Positions 54,840 through 64,000 of a DNA stretch of 64,000 nt are shown in pieces (position 1 is the stretch's first letter; each line of letters begins with the position of its first letter). The DNA comes from Aegilops tauschii subsp. strangulata. Taxonomy: Eukaryota > Streptophyta > Magnoliopsida > Poales > Poaceae. Below the pieces are notes generated by a model. That model was not told the origin of the DNA. It worked only from the letters and a program-made list of their open reading frames with translations, and did not search any database. Both the position numbers and the translations under genes were made by a program. The stretch is from positions 195,084,788 through 195,148,787 of the forward strand of contig NC_053036.3 in the NCBI RefSeq assembly GCF_002575655.3. The letters run 5' to 3'.

Positions 54840-57800
54840 TTTAGTGCCCCGTACCGTACGTAGCGCATACTATTTTTCGTACGGAACACATTTTCCACTT
54901 GTTGATAACATGCAGCCCACTGATGAAGGCCCAATAGAGAAGCCCATAATTAACTGGAAGGGAGGCTCTCACATGAATCCGGCCCAGGTACATGCTCATG
55001 GTCCCCTAAACATAAATAAGTAAATAAAGCTAAATGCTCATGCACCAGTTCTTTGGGAAAATAGGTAGCCTAGTATTTCTTTTTGAAGAATACCCAAGCT
55101 TGGCCTATTTGTTTTCTCCGAATTACTGGGCTGCAAATCTTTCAAGACGAGGAGGGATGCATTCCGGCCTGGCTTAAGAGTATGGTCAATGTCTGTTAAA
55201 AGTAATATCAAAAGGGGTTGAAAATTCCAAAAATTTTATAGCAAATGGGATATAAGTTTCTTTTTTTGTTTTTGTTCTTCACTGATATCTTATACGTATT
55301 TCATTGGATTTAACATGACATAGTACTAATTTATTTTTAAATTTGTTTTAGTATGGCTATTAATTTTTGGATTAAGAATATTTCGTTCCCAGCAAAAATT
55401 TGCGAATTTTCAAAATTTCCCACATATTTAGTTAATTTTTTGACCCTGGTACTGACCAGAAAATGGCCAGCAATTCTAAAAATGGAAAACGGGCTGCAAT
55501 AAATTCCATATGAATTAGAAAATGAGTAAAAATTAAAAAAATAATAGCAAATGGGCTGTACACACCACAGATTTCGAGGCTGACTTGTTTACGCAAGGCT
55601 TTGTCAGTGAACACACGATTCTAGCAGCAGTGACTGTTGGATGTCCATCCAATGGCCGACGTGCTTCTTCAATCTCTGATCTTCCTGCTCCAGCCGTCTA
55701 AACTAGCGCCGGCGGGACTGCCTGCTCCCTCCTCTTGTGGCCCGCTGTGATGCCGCGTAGGCTTCCCCGGCCCACCATACTCCCTCCGCTGGCCTGGCCG
55801 CACGCAATCAACTGCCTCCTTATTACGCGCAAAAAATGATTCCTCCCACTGACATCTGGGGTGCACCGGTTGGGAGGCTGACCTGTGGGCCTACTAAGTC
55901 GACGTGTACGCAGGGCTTGTCAACTTAGTCAACAAACGATTCTAGCAGCAGTAACCGTTGGATTTGAATTGAACGGTCCTGCTGCTTCTTCAATCGCTGC
56001 TCTTCTTGCACCAGCCGCCCAAACCAGCGCCGAGGAGACTGCCTGCTCCTGCCTCCAGTGGCCGGCTGTGCTGCCGTTGAGGCCTTATCGCCCCCTACTA
56101 CTCCCACCGCTAGCCAGGCCATGCGGCGACGACAGCCTCACACCGCAGCCGAACCAGTGAACCCTCGTACTCATCTCCGCGTGGGTATCCACTGCCGCGT
56201 CTTCCCCAGCTCCGCATCGTCCCCTTCCTAGGCCTCACCGTCGTCCACCGCCTTGCTGCTCTCGGCGCGGCGTGGTCAACGTGGTCAACGACATTCCATC
56301 GGAAGAGTACTGTACATGGAGAGGCTGACAACTAGGTCCACGGCCACAGCCCAGTTTTTTTGTGATTTGCCAAGTAAGTCGCTTTGTCAGGCCTGTTGGG
56401 CTGTAAATCTTTCAAGACGAGGAGAACTTTCATTCGGTTGGCCGAGAAAATGGCCCATCAGTAATGAGAAATGGGCTGTACATTTTTAAAACACATCAAA
56501 CCGGCAATTAGTTTCAAATATCTTTTATTTTTCATTTCGAGATTTTAAATTACATTAATTTTTATGCGTGGAGAATTTGTTGGATTTTATATTGATATAC
56601 ATTTATTTTTAAAATCAGTTTGAATGTGAGTCGAAATTTCAGGATTAAAAACAGTTTGGACCGCACCGAAATATGCAAAATTTTGTATAATTTTTTAACC
56701 GTGGCCACAATATGGGCTGTAATTCTAACAAAAAGAATATGGGCTCCAAAAAACCTTAATAATTAGCAAATGGGCTGTAAATTATTAGAAATAATGGCAG
56801 ATGGGCTGTATGCTGTTTTCCACAGATTTGAGGCTTTCCTAAAAAAAGGTTGACGCACAAGCAGTGACTGTTGGATGGCCATCCAACGGCCGTCGTGCTT
56901 CTTCAATCTCTGCTCTTCCTGCTCCAGCCGCTCAAACAAGCGCCGGCGGGACTGCCTGCTCCCTCCTCCCCGCGGCCGACTCTGCTGCAGCGCAGGCCTC
57001 ACCGCCCCACCGTACTCCCATCGCTGGCCTAGCCATCCCTGTACTCACCCACACCTGCTGTTATTCTCCGGCGACGGGAGACGAACCAGTAAACCCTCGT
57101 ACAGTCGTACTCCCCTCCGCGTGGGAAACAACTGCCGAGTCTTCCCTGCCTCCGTGTCGTTCCCTTCCTAGGCCTCGCCGTCGTCCACCGCCCTGGTGCT
57201 CTCGGCGCGGCCTGGTCAACGTGGTCAACGACCGACATGCATCTGAAGTGGAGTGTACGTGGAGAGGCCGATAGCTGGGTCCACGGCCGCACGCAAGGAA
57301 ATGCCTCCTTATTACACGCAAAATAATGATTCCTCCACCTGACATCAGGGACCACCGAAAGGGCCTCTATATTTCGCGAAAAAACGTTACCGCCGCTGAC
57401 AGCTCGGACCCACCAGCTATATCTTCGCACGCAAGGAAGTGCCTCCTTATTACGCACAAAAAAATGAATACTCCCCCTGTTAGCTGGGACCCAGTATAGT
57501 GGCAGGCTGACTTGTGGGCCTACTAAGTTGACGGGGACGGAGGGCTTTGTCAACTTAGTCAATATGCATGATTCTAGCTCCAGTGACCGTACGATGTCCA
57601 TCCAACGGACGTAGTGCTTCTTCAACCTCTGGTCTTCTTGCTCCAGCCGCCCAAACCAGCGCCGGTCGTGCCTCGTGCTCCTGCCTCCCGTGGCCGGCTG
57701 CGATGCGGCGGAGGCCTCACCGCCCCCTACTACTCCCACCGCTGGCCAGTCCATCCCTCTACTCACCCACACCCCCTGTTATTCTGCGGCGATGGCAGCC

Positions 57801-58200
57801 TCACACCGCAGCGAAATAGTGAACCCTCGTACTCCTCTACGCGTGGGCATCCACTACCGCGTCTTCCCCGGCTCCGCGTCGTCCCCTTCCTAGGCCTCGC
57901 CATCGTCCACCGCCCTGGTGCTCTCGGCGCGGCATGGTCAACGTGGTCAAGGAACGGCTTCCATCGGACGTGGACTGTACGTGGAGAGGCTGACAGCTAG
58001 GTCCACGGCCGCAGCAAGGAAGGGCCTCCTTATTACGTGCAAAATAATTATTCCTCCACCTGACAGCGGTGACCCACCGGACGGGCCACCGTATTTCACG
58101 AAAAAAAAATTCCCCCCTGACTGCTGGGACCCACCAGCTACATCTTCGCACGCAAGGAAGTGCCTGACAGTCGGGACCCACCTGGTCGAAGCGTACGTAG
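54840..58200 (+). repeat. CACTA-2 right subterminal region: diverged kilobase-scale repeats
   Basis: The block GGGCTGYAAATCTTTCAAGACGAGGAG occurs at about 55129 and 56397, 1.27 kb apart. The block TTCTTCAATCTCTGMTCTTCCTGCTCCAGCCG recurs in diverged form near 55660, 55985, 56900 and 57615, each time with following GC-rich sequence (GCCTGCTCC, AGGCCTCACCGCCCC). ORFs here (for example 57029-57772) repeat with the units and are not taken as genes. Confidence 0.75.
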
Positions 58201-58439
58201 CTTTTGTCATTCTGGTCGCGAACGTGTACGTACATATATACTGGTGGATGTAGAGGCGCGCACGTGTCGTAGTAGAGGCGCGCACGTAGCATGTACACGT
58301 ACATACAACGGCCAGGGTGCAAGAAAGAAAATTCGGCCACGTATGTGTACATACGGGCGGGGTCTCGAATGCCTACTCGCGCATACGTACGGCCAGGGCT
58401 CGTGTACATGGCTGGGTCGGAATGGAGAAACAGCATCGT

Positions 58440-58600
58440 CGTCGTGTTCATGGGGAGGCAACGGAATGCGTCATGTTCATGGGGAGGCAACGGAATGCGT
58501 CCTGTTCATGGGGAGGCAACGGAATGCGTCGTGTTCATCGGGAGGCAACGGAACACGTGGGAGCCAACCGGCTGGGTCGGAACGGAATGCGTGGTCGTGT
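58440..58600 (+). repeat. Short tandem repeat, about 30 bp
   Basis: Units of GTTCATGGGGAGGCAACGGAAT are repeated about four to five times with few changes. Confidence 0.8.
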
Positions 58601-58634
58601 TCATCGGGAGGGCTTGGACGGAACAGGTGATGGA

Positions 58635-58960
58635 AACGAGGCCTGGCGTACCGCAAAACGGAGGAAACGGGCCTCCTACGTTCGGAACAGGGTCCTGTTG
58701 ATCGGGAGGGGTGTGGCGTACCGCAAAACGGAGGAAACAGACCTCCTACGGTCGAAGCGGGGGTCCTGTTGATCGGGAGGGGTGTGGCGTACCGCAAAAC
58801 GGAGGAAACGAACCTCCTACGGTCGAAACGGGGGTCCTGTTGATCGGGAGCGGTGTGGCGTACCGCAAAACGGACGAAACAGACCTCCTACGGTCGAAAC
58901 GGGGGTCCTCTTCATCGGGAGGGGTGTGGCGTACCGCAAAACGGGACTCCACGGGATACT
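58635..58960 (+). repeat. 71-bp tandem repeat, about 5 copies
   Basis: GTGGCGTACCGCAAAACGGA recurs at 58640, 58711, 58782, 58853 and 58924 with near-identical units including CGGTCGAAACGGGGGTCCTG. 71 is not a multiple of 3, so the ORFs that start at each unit are shifted copies of one another. Confidence 0.9.
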
Positions 58961-59460
58961 GTTCATCTCCACCGTCGGCCTCCTCCAGCCTCCACGGGCT
59001 ACCGTCGACCTCCTCCAGCCTCCACGGGCTCCTGTTCATCCAGCCTCCACCGCGCGCTACTCCACTGGCTACTGTTCAACCACCCCTCCACGGGCACCCC
59101 TCCACTATCTACTGTTCATCCAGCCCTCCACACCACGGGGTCCTGTTCAACCACCCCTCCACGGGCACCCCTCAACCGTCTACTGTTCATCTAGCCCTCC
59201 ACACCACGGGGTCCTGTTCATCTAGAGGCAACGCCACCGCTCACTGTTCAACCAACCCCCCCCCCCCCCGCAACGCTCACTGTTCATCCAATCGATCGGC
59301 TTCAGTTAGCAGCAGTAGCGAAGGAATCGCTCGATCGGGTTCAGTTAACAGCCATCGATCGATCGCTCGGGTTCAGTAACGCGTAGCCTACAGTGCAATC
59401 GCTCGGGTTTAGTTAGAGCCCAACGCCTCGCTCGGGTTCAGTTAGAGCCAACGCCTCACA
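58961..59460 (+). repeat. GTTCATCCAGCC/GTTCAACCACC and CGCTCGGGTTCAGTTA repeats
   Basis: Words CTGTTCATC, CTCCACGGGC and later TCGCTCGGGTTCAGTTA recur every 20-60 bp up to the right terminal region. A C11 run lies near 59258-59268. Confidence 0.7.
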
Positions 59461-59794
59461 CACACGCGCGTACGTGTACGAGAGAAACGCACATCGCTCG
59501 GCCCCCGACCTCCCACCGTAATCGGGAATTCCCCGAAATTTTCCTCCCCCTCACTTCTACCATGGTTTTTTCCGTTATGGATGGCCCAAAGAATGTCATG
59601 CAGCTGCGTCTCCAGCCCGCCCAGGACGAAAAACCCATTTACTGTCATGGTTTTTTGTCATAGAAGTAGGAGCCCACCACATCTAGGATGATACCGGGTT
59701 TTGTCACAATTATCGTCATAGAAGTGTCATATGTATGACATAAATTTTTTTCGTTCGGCCCAAAATGTCACGGATGTGTCTTTTTTTTGTAGTG

Positions 59795-59973
59795 ATGGCA
59801 GCCACACCATCTCTTTCTGCCTCTAGTAGAGCCTCAAGAACTATAATATCTATGCTCAGACTACTCTCCGGTGGTGTTGCCTCTGAACTGCTACCATCTG
59901 GTAACATTGATGGCGCACTGCTTCCACAAATAGATTCTGGGGTTTTACATTGTGTCCTAGTGTGAACGTCATC
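59795..59973 (-). CDS. CACTA-1 gene B, terminal exon, 5' half
   Basis: It starts after an acceptor CAG at 59974-59976 and encodes DDVHTRTQCKTPE, SSSEATPPESSLSIDIIVLEALL and EAERDGVAA, reaching the ATG duplication of CACTA-2. The frame continues in the exon half ending at 27022. The CACTA-2 counterpart is 36564-36950, which also begins D-x-V and has Thr-Arg-Cys motifs. Confidence 0.75.
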
Positions 59974-60671
59974 CTGAAAGGTTTCCGCTGGACATAAGTA
60001 AGAGATAGTTATCGCATGATACAGGCAGTAAGCTTACATGGTAAAAGACATACGAATTATTGCCAAGCATGGCAAGCTATATTTAAATGGTTCGAAGCAG
60101 CATCAGTTGAAAATAAATTAAAATGGTAAGATGAAACTAGGGATGTAAGTGGCAAATAAATGACATCTGCCAGTCCCATCTAGTTAGTTTTTGCTAGCTC
60201 CCTGGTTCATTTTCCTCAAAAAACAAAAACTCTTTTGAACTATCATACCACTAGTGGACTTCAATCGGGATTAAACGGGACCCAGTTGACATCCCTAGTT
60301 GAAAGGGAGTGTACCACCGCTATATTTAAGTTGCCAAGGCATCTAAGCAGTTGAAATAATCTGAGAAAGCACTTAACAGTGTGGCCTCATATAAACTACG
60401 AAGACAGTCTTGTGATGAAGTTTAGAGGAAAAGTTAAGGACTCAAATGAACTAGGCATGCATTTCTTTACGATAGTACAACAGGCACTGCTGACATATTG
60501 GCCAACTCAGGTATAGTGTAACAAGTAACAGACAAGCATTCGAATCAAGCAATACAGCAAAGCAGACAACTGAACTATTTGTTATTCTGTAGGATTACAG
60601 GTTGAGGGCACAAGCCAAGAAAGCAGCCCACACGCATTACATTTCACATGTACTAAAACACACTGGCTTAC
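59974..60671. other. Intron-like region of CACTA-1 gene B
   Basis: AT-rich, between an exon ending at a GTAAGC donor (60666-60671) and the acceptor at 59974. No separate feature was seen. Confidence 0.5.
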
Positions 60672-60764
60672 CATATGTTGCTGTGAAGCCTCGCTGCTGT
60701 TGCAATGTTCTTTGAAGATATCGTCAGCATCCCGTGGTTGCAAATCTACTTGTTGTAGTTTATT
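60672..60764 (-). CDS. CACTA-1 gene B, internal exon (31 codons)
   Basis: Acceptor GTGCAG, donor GTAAGC, phase 0. It encodes NKLQQVDLQPRDADDIFKEH, homologous to the CACTA-2 exon at 37248-37343 (shared DI-FKE core). Confidence 0.65.
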
Positions 60765-61494
60765 CTGCACCCTCTATTTAGGTAAAATTAATTTTAGTCT
60801 CATGCACTGGTTCGAATTGATCATCAATGGTTCATCAAAACTAATGGAAGAAGGGTGTGTGCATACACGACAATATATCTGCTTCCCTCTATTTTTATGC
60901 TTGTTCGAGGTGCCAGCCCCAAAAGAACAAATATTTTGCTTGATGGGGTTGGCAGCTCCATAATTAATAGAAGCATCAAATTAGTCATGCAACTTGGGAA
61001 GATCAAGAACACATAAAAAAGTAACGAACAGAGGCTCGGAGCAGTGATGTAATAGCTAGCATCAGAAAATGTAGGGTAAACGAACAAAAACTAGCGGAAC
61101 CACATGCTAGTTTGCTGATGTGTAATTAAGCATAGAGAACATGAAGCAGTCTGATGGAATCAACAGGTGGCATCAGAACAACACCATTATCATAAATATA
61201 GCATGCAAGAAGTAAAATGGTAGGCAGTGATATCTAGGAAGTACAGTAATACATAGGACAAAACTAAAGCATATTAACTATATGTGCACTGGTATGTAAT
61301 TTAGCACATGTAACATGTTCACTGCCAGAAGTATGGCCCTACAGGTGCAAGCAGATTAACGCGTCTCATGAAAAACTGAATGATGCCCTGAAGAAATTCA
61401 AAGATGCGGTGCTTATGCTAAGAAAGTGAACGTAGGCGCCGGCCATTGGATAATAGTACCTGATTCTCGGCGGCGTATGGGTTTTGTCACGGCA
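60765..61494. other. Upstream part of CACTA-1 gene B, exons not resolved
   Basis: Mostly AT-rich and intron-like. A GC-richer block near 61430-61490 may begin a first exon but is cut by the Gypsy element at 61495. Confidence 0.35.
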
Positions 61495-61998
61495 GATGTC
61501 CTAGAGAAAGGACTTAGTCATGGAGCCATCGCTACGGGTTAACTTAAAGGGGTTAAAGAGGACAAGGGACGCAAGAGAGTTTATATTGGTTCGGCCCCTT
61601 GTGGTGAAGGTAAAAGCCTACGATCCAGTTGTTGTGGGATTGCTTGGGTTTCGATAACCAGGGAGCGAATACGCTTTGCCTGAGTCTCGAGTTGTTGTCT
61701 GTTGTCCTTGAACCGCCGCCGGGTCGTCCCCTTATATACACGGGTTGACGCCCGTCGGTTTACAGAATCCCGAGGCCGGCTCATAAACGTGTCCGGCTCG
61801 GTCTCTGCTCTTTCTATCTTACAACACAAGTTTACATATTAATGCCGGTTTATGTCTACAGGCCTTAAATCGACTTTGGGCCCTGGGCCTTCATAAAGCG
61901 TCACCGTCTGACTTCATGGGCTTCAGATATAATGAACTACCATGGGGTTAACCCGGCCTCTCCTGGCCGGTTTACGCCCAGTGGTAATATCCCCAACA
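61495..61998 (+). repeat. 5' LTR (end tentative)
   Basis: TG start at 61495; a TATA-like CCTTATATACA at about 61730-61740; proposed end CCCCAACA at 61998. The following TTAGGCCCCAGATTG has no clear primer-binding site, so the 3' border is uncertain. Confidence 0.5.
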
Positions 61999-62261
61999 TT
62001 AGGCCCCAGATTGATTTGAACCGGTTCATGTCAATCCTCAATACTTAAGAAAATTTCTTCTTTAACATCTTCACGTAATCTTGTAAACCGCCGAGATGTC
62101 ATCTTCTAGGACCGTGGTAAACCGCCGTGACGTCACCTGCTATTTAAAACTGTCTATAACCCACCTTCATTAATGAGCCTCCGACAATCGAGGCGACAGC
62201 TCTGCCTCATATCCAAATTTTGGGCTCCTCGATTTTCGCGCCTGACGCTTATCTTTTTGCC

Positions 62262-62270
62262 TTTATAAAT
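62262..62270 (+). promoter_or_regulatory. Second TATA box, downstream of the LTR
   Basis: CTTTATAAATAGGGCC, followed about 30 bp later by a C/T-rich likely transcription start and a GC-rich leader exon ending near 62452 before GTGAGT. It would drive the extra gene independently of the LTR. Confidence 0.5.
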
Positions 62271-63004
62271 AGGGCCAGGGGGTCTTTCCATTTCCCCCCC
62301 CGTATCTCTTCACCTCATCTTCTTCCTCGCACAGCCCGACCTTTGGAGCTCCGCCGCCACCGTCAACCTTCGTTTCTGCCTCCGCGACGGCCGCTGCATC
62401 AACCTGTCTGGACCAGAAAAGTGCAGCGCTCCTCCGCTGTTCCCTCATCATTAGTGAGTTCTTCTTTCCTTTGCTCCAGATCCACCATTAGGGTTTCAAT
62501 GTTCATCGGAGTCTATCCAATGCCCGCCATTATTCTTTCCTGTTCTTTTTATTAGCATAAACAGCTAGCTGGATCCGATATTTCTTATGCGGCCGTAGCC
62601 ATAATCCCCTTTTTGTTAGATCTGTTCCTTTACACAAAACTCATCTGAATCTTGTTGAACTGTTCAAACTCTTGAAATTAGGTCTGAATTTATTTTGATT
62701 TTCCAACGCACGGCAGATCTGAAATTACCATGCCAAGCTGTGAAACTTGTTTTTCCTTCACTTACGCATCTTTAAACTTGTATCTTCAATACCAGATTAG
62801 GCGGTTTAACTTCATAGAAAAATGATGACCCAGTAGATACCATTAGTCCCCTGTTGAACCGCCACTGCATTCACCATTGTACTGTTTCCATTGTCAGACT
62901 CTGGTTTATGAACAACCAACTCCGATTTAACAATATGCTTATATCCTTATACCGCTATATAGCTGTCCACTGTAAATCTTAAAACGACAATAATCATGTT
63001 TCAG

Positions 63005-63904
63005 ATTTCCATTGCCATGGCCAAGCAAGTCTATGAATGCAATTGGGCTCCTTCTCGAGTAACCGAAGAGCAGTTAAACAATCTTGTTAAAACGGGCGCT
63101 TTAGCCAAGAAAGATGTCATCCACTGGAGGGTCCCTGGCCCGGAAAATCCTCCTACACCCAAGGACGGAGAGGTAGTCGTGTTTGCTGATCATCTGGGTC
63201 GAGGTTTTAGCCCTCCCGGTTCGAAATTTTTCCGTGATGTACTAGCCAATTTTCAGTTGCGCCCTCAAGACATCGGTCTCAATTCTGTGACCAACATCTG
63301 CCACTTCCAAGTCTTCTGTGAGGCTTATCTACAAGAGGAACCTACAGTTGAACTGTTTAGGGATTTCTTTCACTTAAACCGTCGCACAGGGTTCACGGAT
63401 GGACCCAATATGGAATTGGGTGGAATGGCGGTTCAGAATAGGAAGGATGTTACTTTCCCTCATCCCAAGCTCCACAGTCACCCCAAAGAGTGGAACCAGA
63501 CTTGGTTTTACTGCAAAGATACATCTCCAACCAATGAGAACCCCTTGCCGGGTTACCGCCCTCACCGCCTTAGTAATACACATCCTTTCCCTCCGAGGCT
63601 CACCGCAAAAGAAAGGGCCAACTATGCCCCTCAACTATCAAAGCTTAGAGCTTTCATGGCGAACGGTTTGACAGGAGTTGACTTTGCTCGTTGTTGGATA
63701 AGCTGGAGTATTCTACCCTTAAGCTGGCGCTCCGGTTTGATGTGCGAATACACTGGGAGTTTGATGGATGCTCAACGACATATTGACATTCAGCTTACAG
63801 ATGCGGAAGTTACTGAAGCTGTAAAGAAGATGTTGAACGAACCGGAGGCTGTCTGTGCTCAAACTGGACTACTCCCTTTCTGCACCTTCAACAAACCGCC
63901 AACT
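63005..63904 (+). CDS. Transposase_28-domain ('putative gypsy type transposon') protein, exon 2
   Basis: The exon follows an acceptor TTTCAG at 63004; translation probably starts at 63017 (MAKQVYECNW). It encodes WAPSRVTEEQLNNLVKTG, then HWRVPGPENPPTPKDGEVVVF, FFRDVLANFQLRPQDIGLN, CEAYLQEEPTVELFRDFF, and a second part with WNQTWFYCKD and LTAKERANYAPQLSKLRAFM. This matches the plant gypsy-transposon domain (Transposase_28) in order and spacing. A GTAAGA donor at 63905 and an acceptor GACAG at 63981 give a 77-bp phase-0 intron, and exon 3 begins GNDPFW. The protein's role is unknown; gag is expected downstream. No stop or frameshift is visible in this copy. Confidence 0.8.
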
Positions 63905-64000
63905 GTAAGAATCATATAATCTGTTTATCTTAAGTTGCTTCTGTCCAAATGTTTTTTGAAAGCGTGATTACTTTTTGACAGGGTAATGATCCGTTCTGGA

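Larger units (their letters stand above)
27200..59794 (+). mobile_element. CACTA-2 (complete, 32.6 kb, nested in CACTA-1)
   Basis: The left end is CACTACAAAAAAATACAC at 27200 and the right end is its inverted counterpart TTTTTTTTGTAGTG ending at 59794. Both are flanked by the 3-bp duplication ATG (27197-27199 and 59795-59797), as expected for CACTA transposition. Subterminal TCATAGAAGTG-like words occur inside both ends in opposite orientation. Its left 6 kb is closely related to CACTA-1. It contains genes A and B, an AP2/ERF-like gene, an exonuclease fragment, a pseudogene, a SINA-like fragment and an F-box/DUF295 gene, plus many secondary insertions. No TNP2 transposase is visible. Confidence 0.88.
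19015..61494 (+). mobile_element. CACTA-1 (outer CACTA transposon, right end not seen)
   Basis: It starts CACTACAAAAAAAATACACTTCC at 19015, the CACTA terminal signature, followed by subterminal TGTCATAGAAGTG-like words and a GGCCCAT-rich block. Its own sequence occupies 19015-20575, 22191-27199 and 59795-61494; the rest is a solo LTR and CACTA-2. It carries copies of genes A and B on the minus strand. Its right terminus is not in the window: a Gypsy element begins at 61495. No TNP2-type transposase is recognisable in its visible parts, so it is probably non-autonomous. Confidence 0.8.
61495..64000 (+). mobile_element. Gypsy LTR retrotransposon with Transposase_28-type gene, 5' part
   Basis: It starts TGTCACGGCAGATGTCC at 61495, carries an LTR of about 0.5 kb, then a leader with a TATA box and a spliced extra gene whose protein matches the plant 'putative gypsy type transposon' domain. 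Gag and pol would follow beyond 64000. It belongs with wheat Gypsy elements that have an additional gene upstream of gag; the family name is not assigned. Confidence 0.8.

Noticed and set aside
57029..57772. 247-aa minus-strand ORF
   Set aside because: It covers duplicated subterminal repeats, and the composition follows GC-rich repeats in several frames; no domain.
58635..58960. 71-bp repeats as a CRISPR-like array, and the ORFs starting in each unit (such as 58711-59379, 222 aa)
   Set aside because: The repeats have no spacers, and the ORFs are frame-shifted copies of the same repeat; no protein family is recognised.

Overview
The window is plant nuclear DNA from a large, repeat-rich grass genome, most likely a wheat-group Triticeae species (Triticum or Aegilops). 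The evidence is dense nested LTR retrotransposons, long CACTA transposons with GGCCCAT-rich ends, Stowaway and Tourist MITEs with CTCCCTCC or GGCTGG termini, Helitron ends of the GCAACGCACGGGC...CTAG type, and gene fragments with plant introns. No bacterial-style genes, tRNA, rRNA or CRISPR array is visible. Family names are from memory and tentative; structural statements come from the sequence.

Layout. 1-6630: the 3' part of a Sirevirus-like Copia element on the minus strand (partial 3' LTR, degenerate env-like gene, pol lacking the RT catalytic core). 6632-9235: an internally deleted Gypsy element, plus strand, with an open reading frame inside each LTR. 9236-13455: a truncated Athila-like Gypsy element, minus strand. 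13456-16760: a probable DNA transposon carrying a B3-domain gene. 16932-18342: a Helitron. 18343-19014: the end of an alanine-rich gene. 19015-61494: a CACTA element (CACTA-1) interrupted by a solo LTR (20576-22190) and by a second CACTA of the same family (CACTA-2, 27200-59794, 32.6 kb, TSD ATG). 61495-64000: the 5' part of a Gypsy element with an extra Transposase_28-type gene.

The central observation is the CACTA-in-CACTA nest. Removing CACTA-2 and one ATG rejoins a split coding exon of CACTA-1 in frame. The two elements carry paralogous copies of two minus-strand spliced genes (A and B) with the same exon borders and all-phase-0 introns. No TNP2-type transposase is recognisable, so both look non-autonomous. 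CACTA-2 has a large cargo: an AP2/ERF-like gene, a split 3'-5' exonuclease gene fragment, a pseudogene with its own TATA box, a SINA-like ubiquitin-ligase fragment, and an F-box/DUF295 gene that is complete except for one internal stop. It also holds many secondary insertions: a LARD-like 4.1-kb element with a 64-bp satellite, a truncated LINE with a 15-bp TSD, nested MITEs, and a 438-bp palindrome with a Helitron 3' end at both borders. Its right end is built of tandem arrays.

Three unrelated retrotransposons in the window (Copia, Athila-like, Transposase_28-type) each have a TATA-box-like block upstream of their accessory gene, which suggests separate internal promoters.
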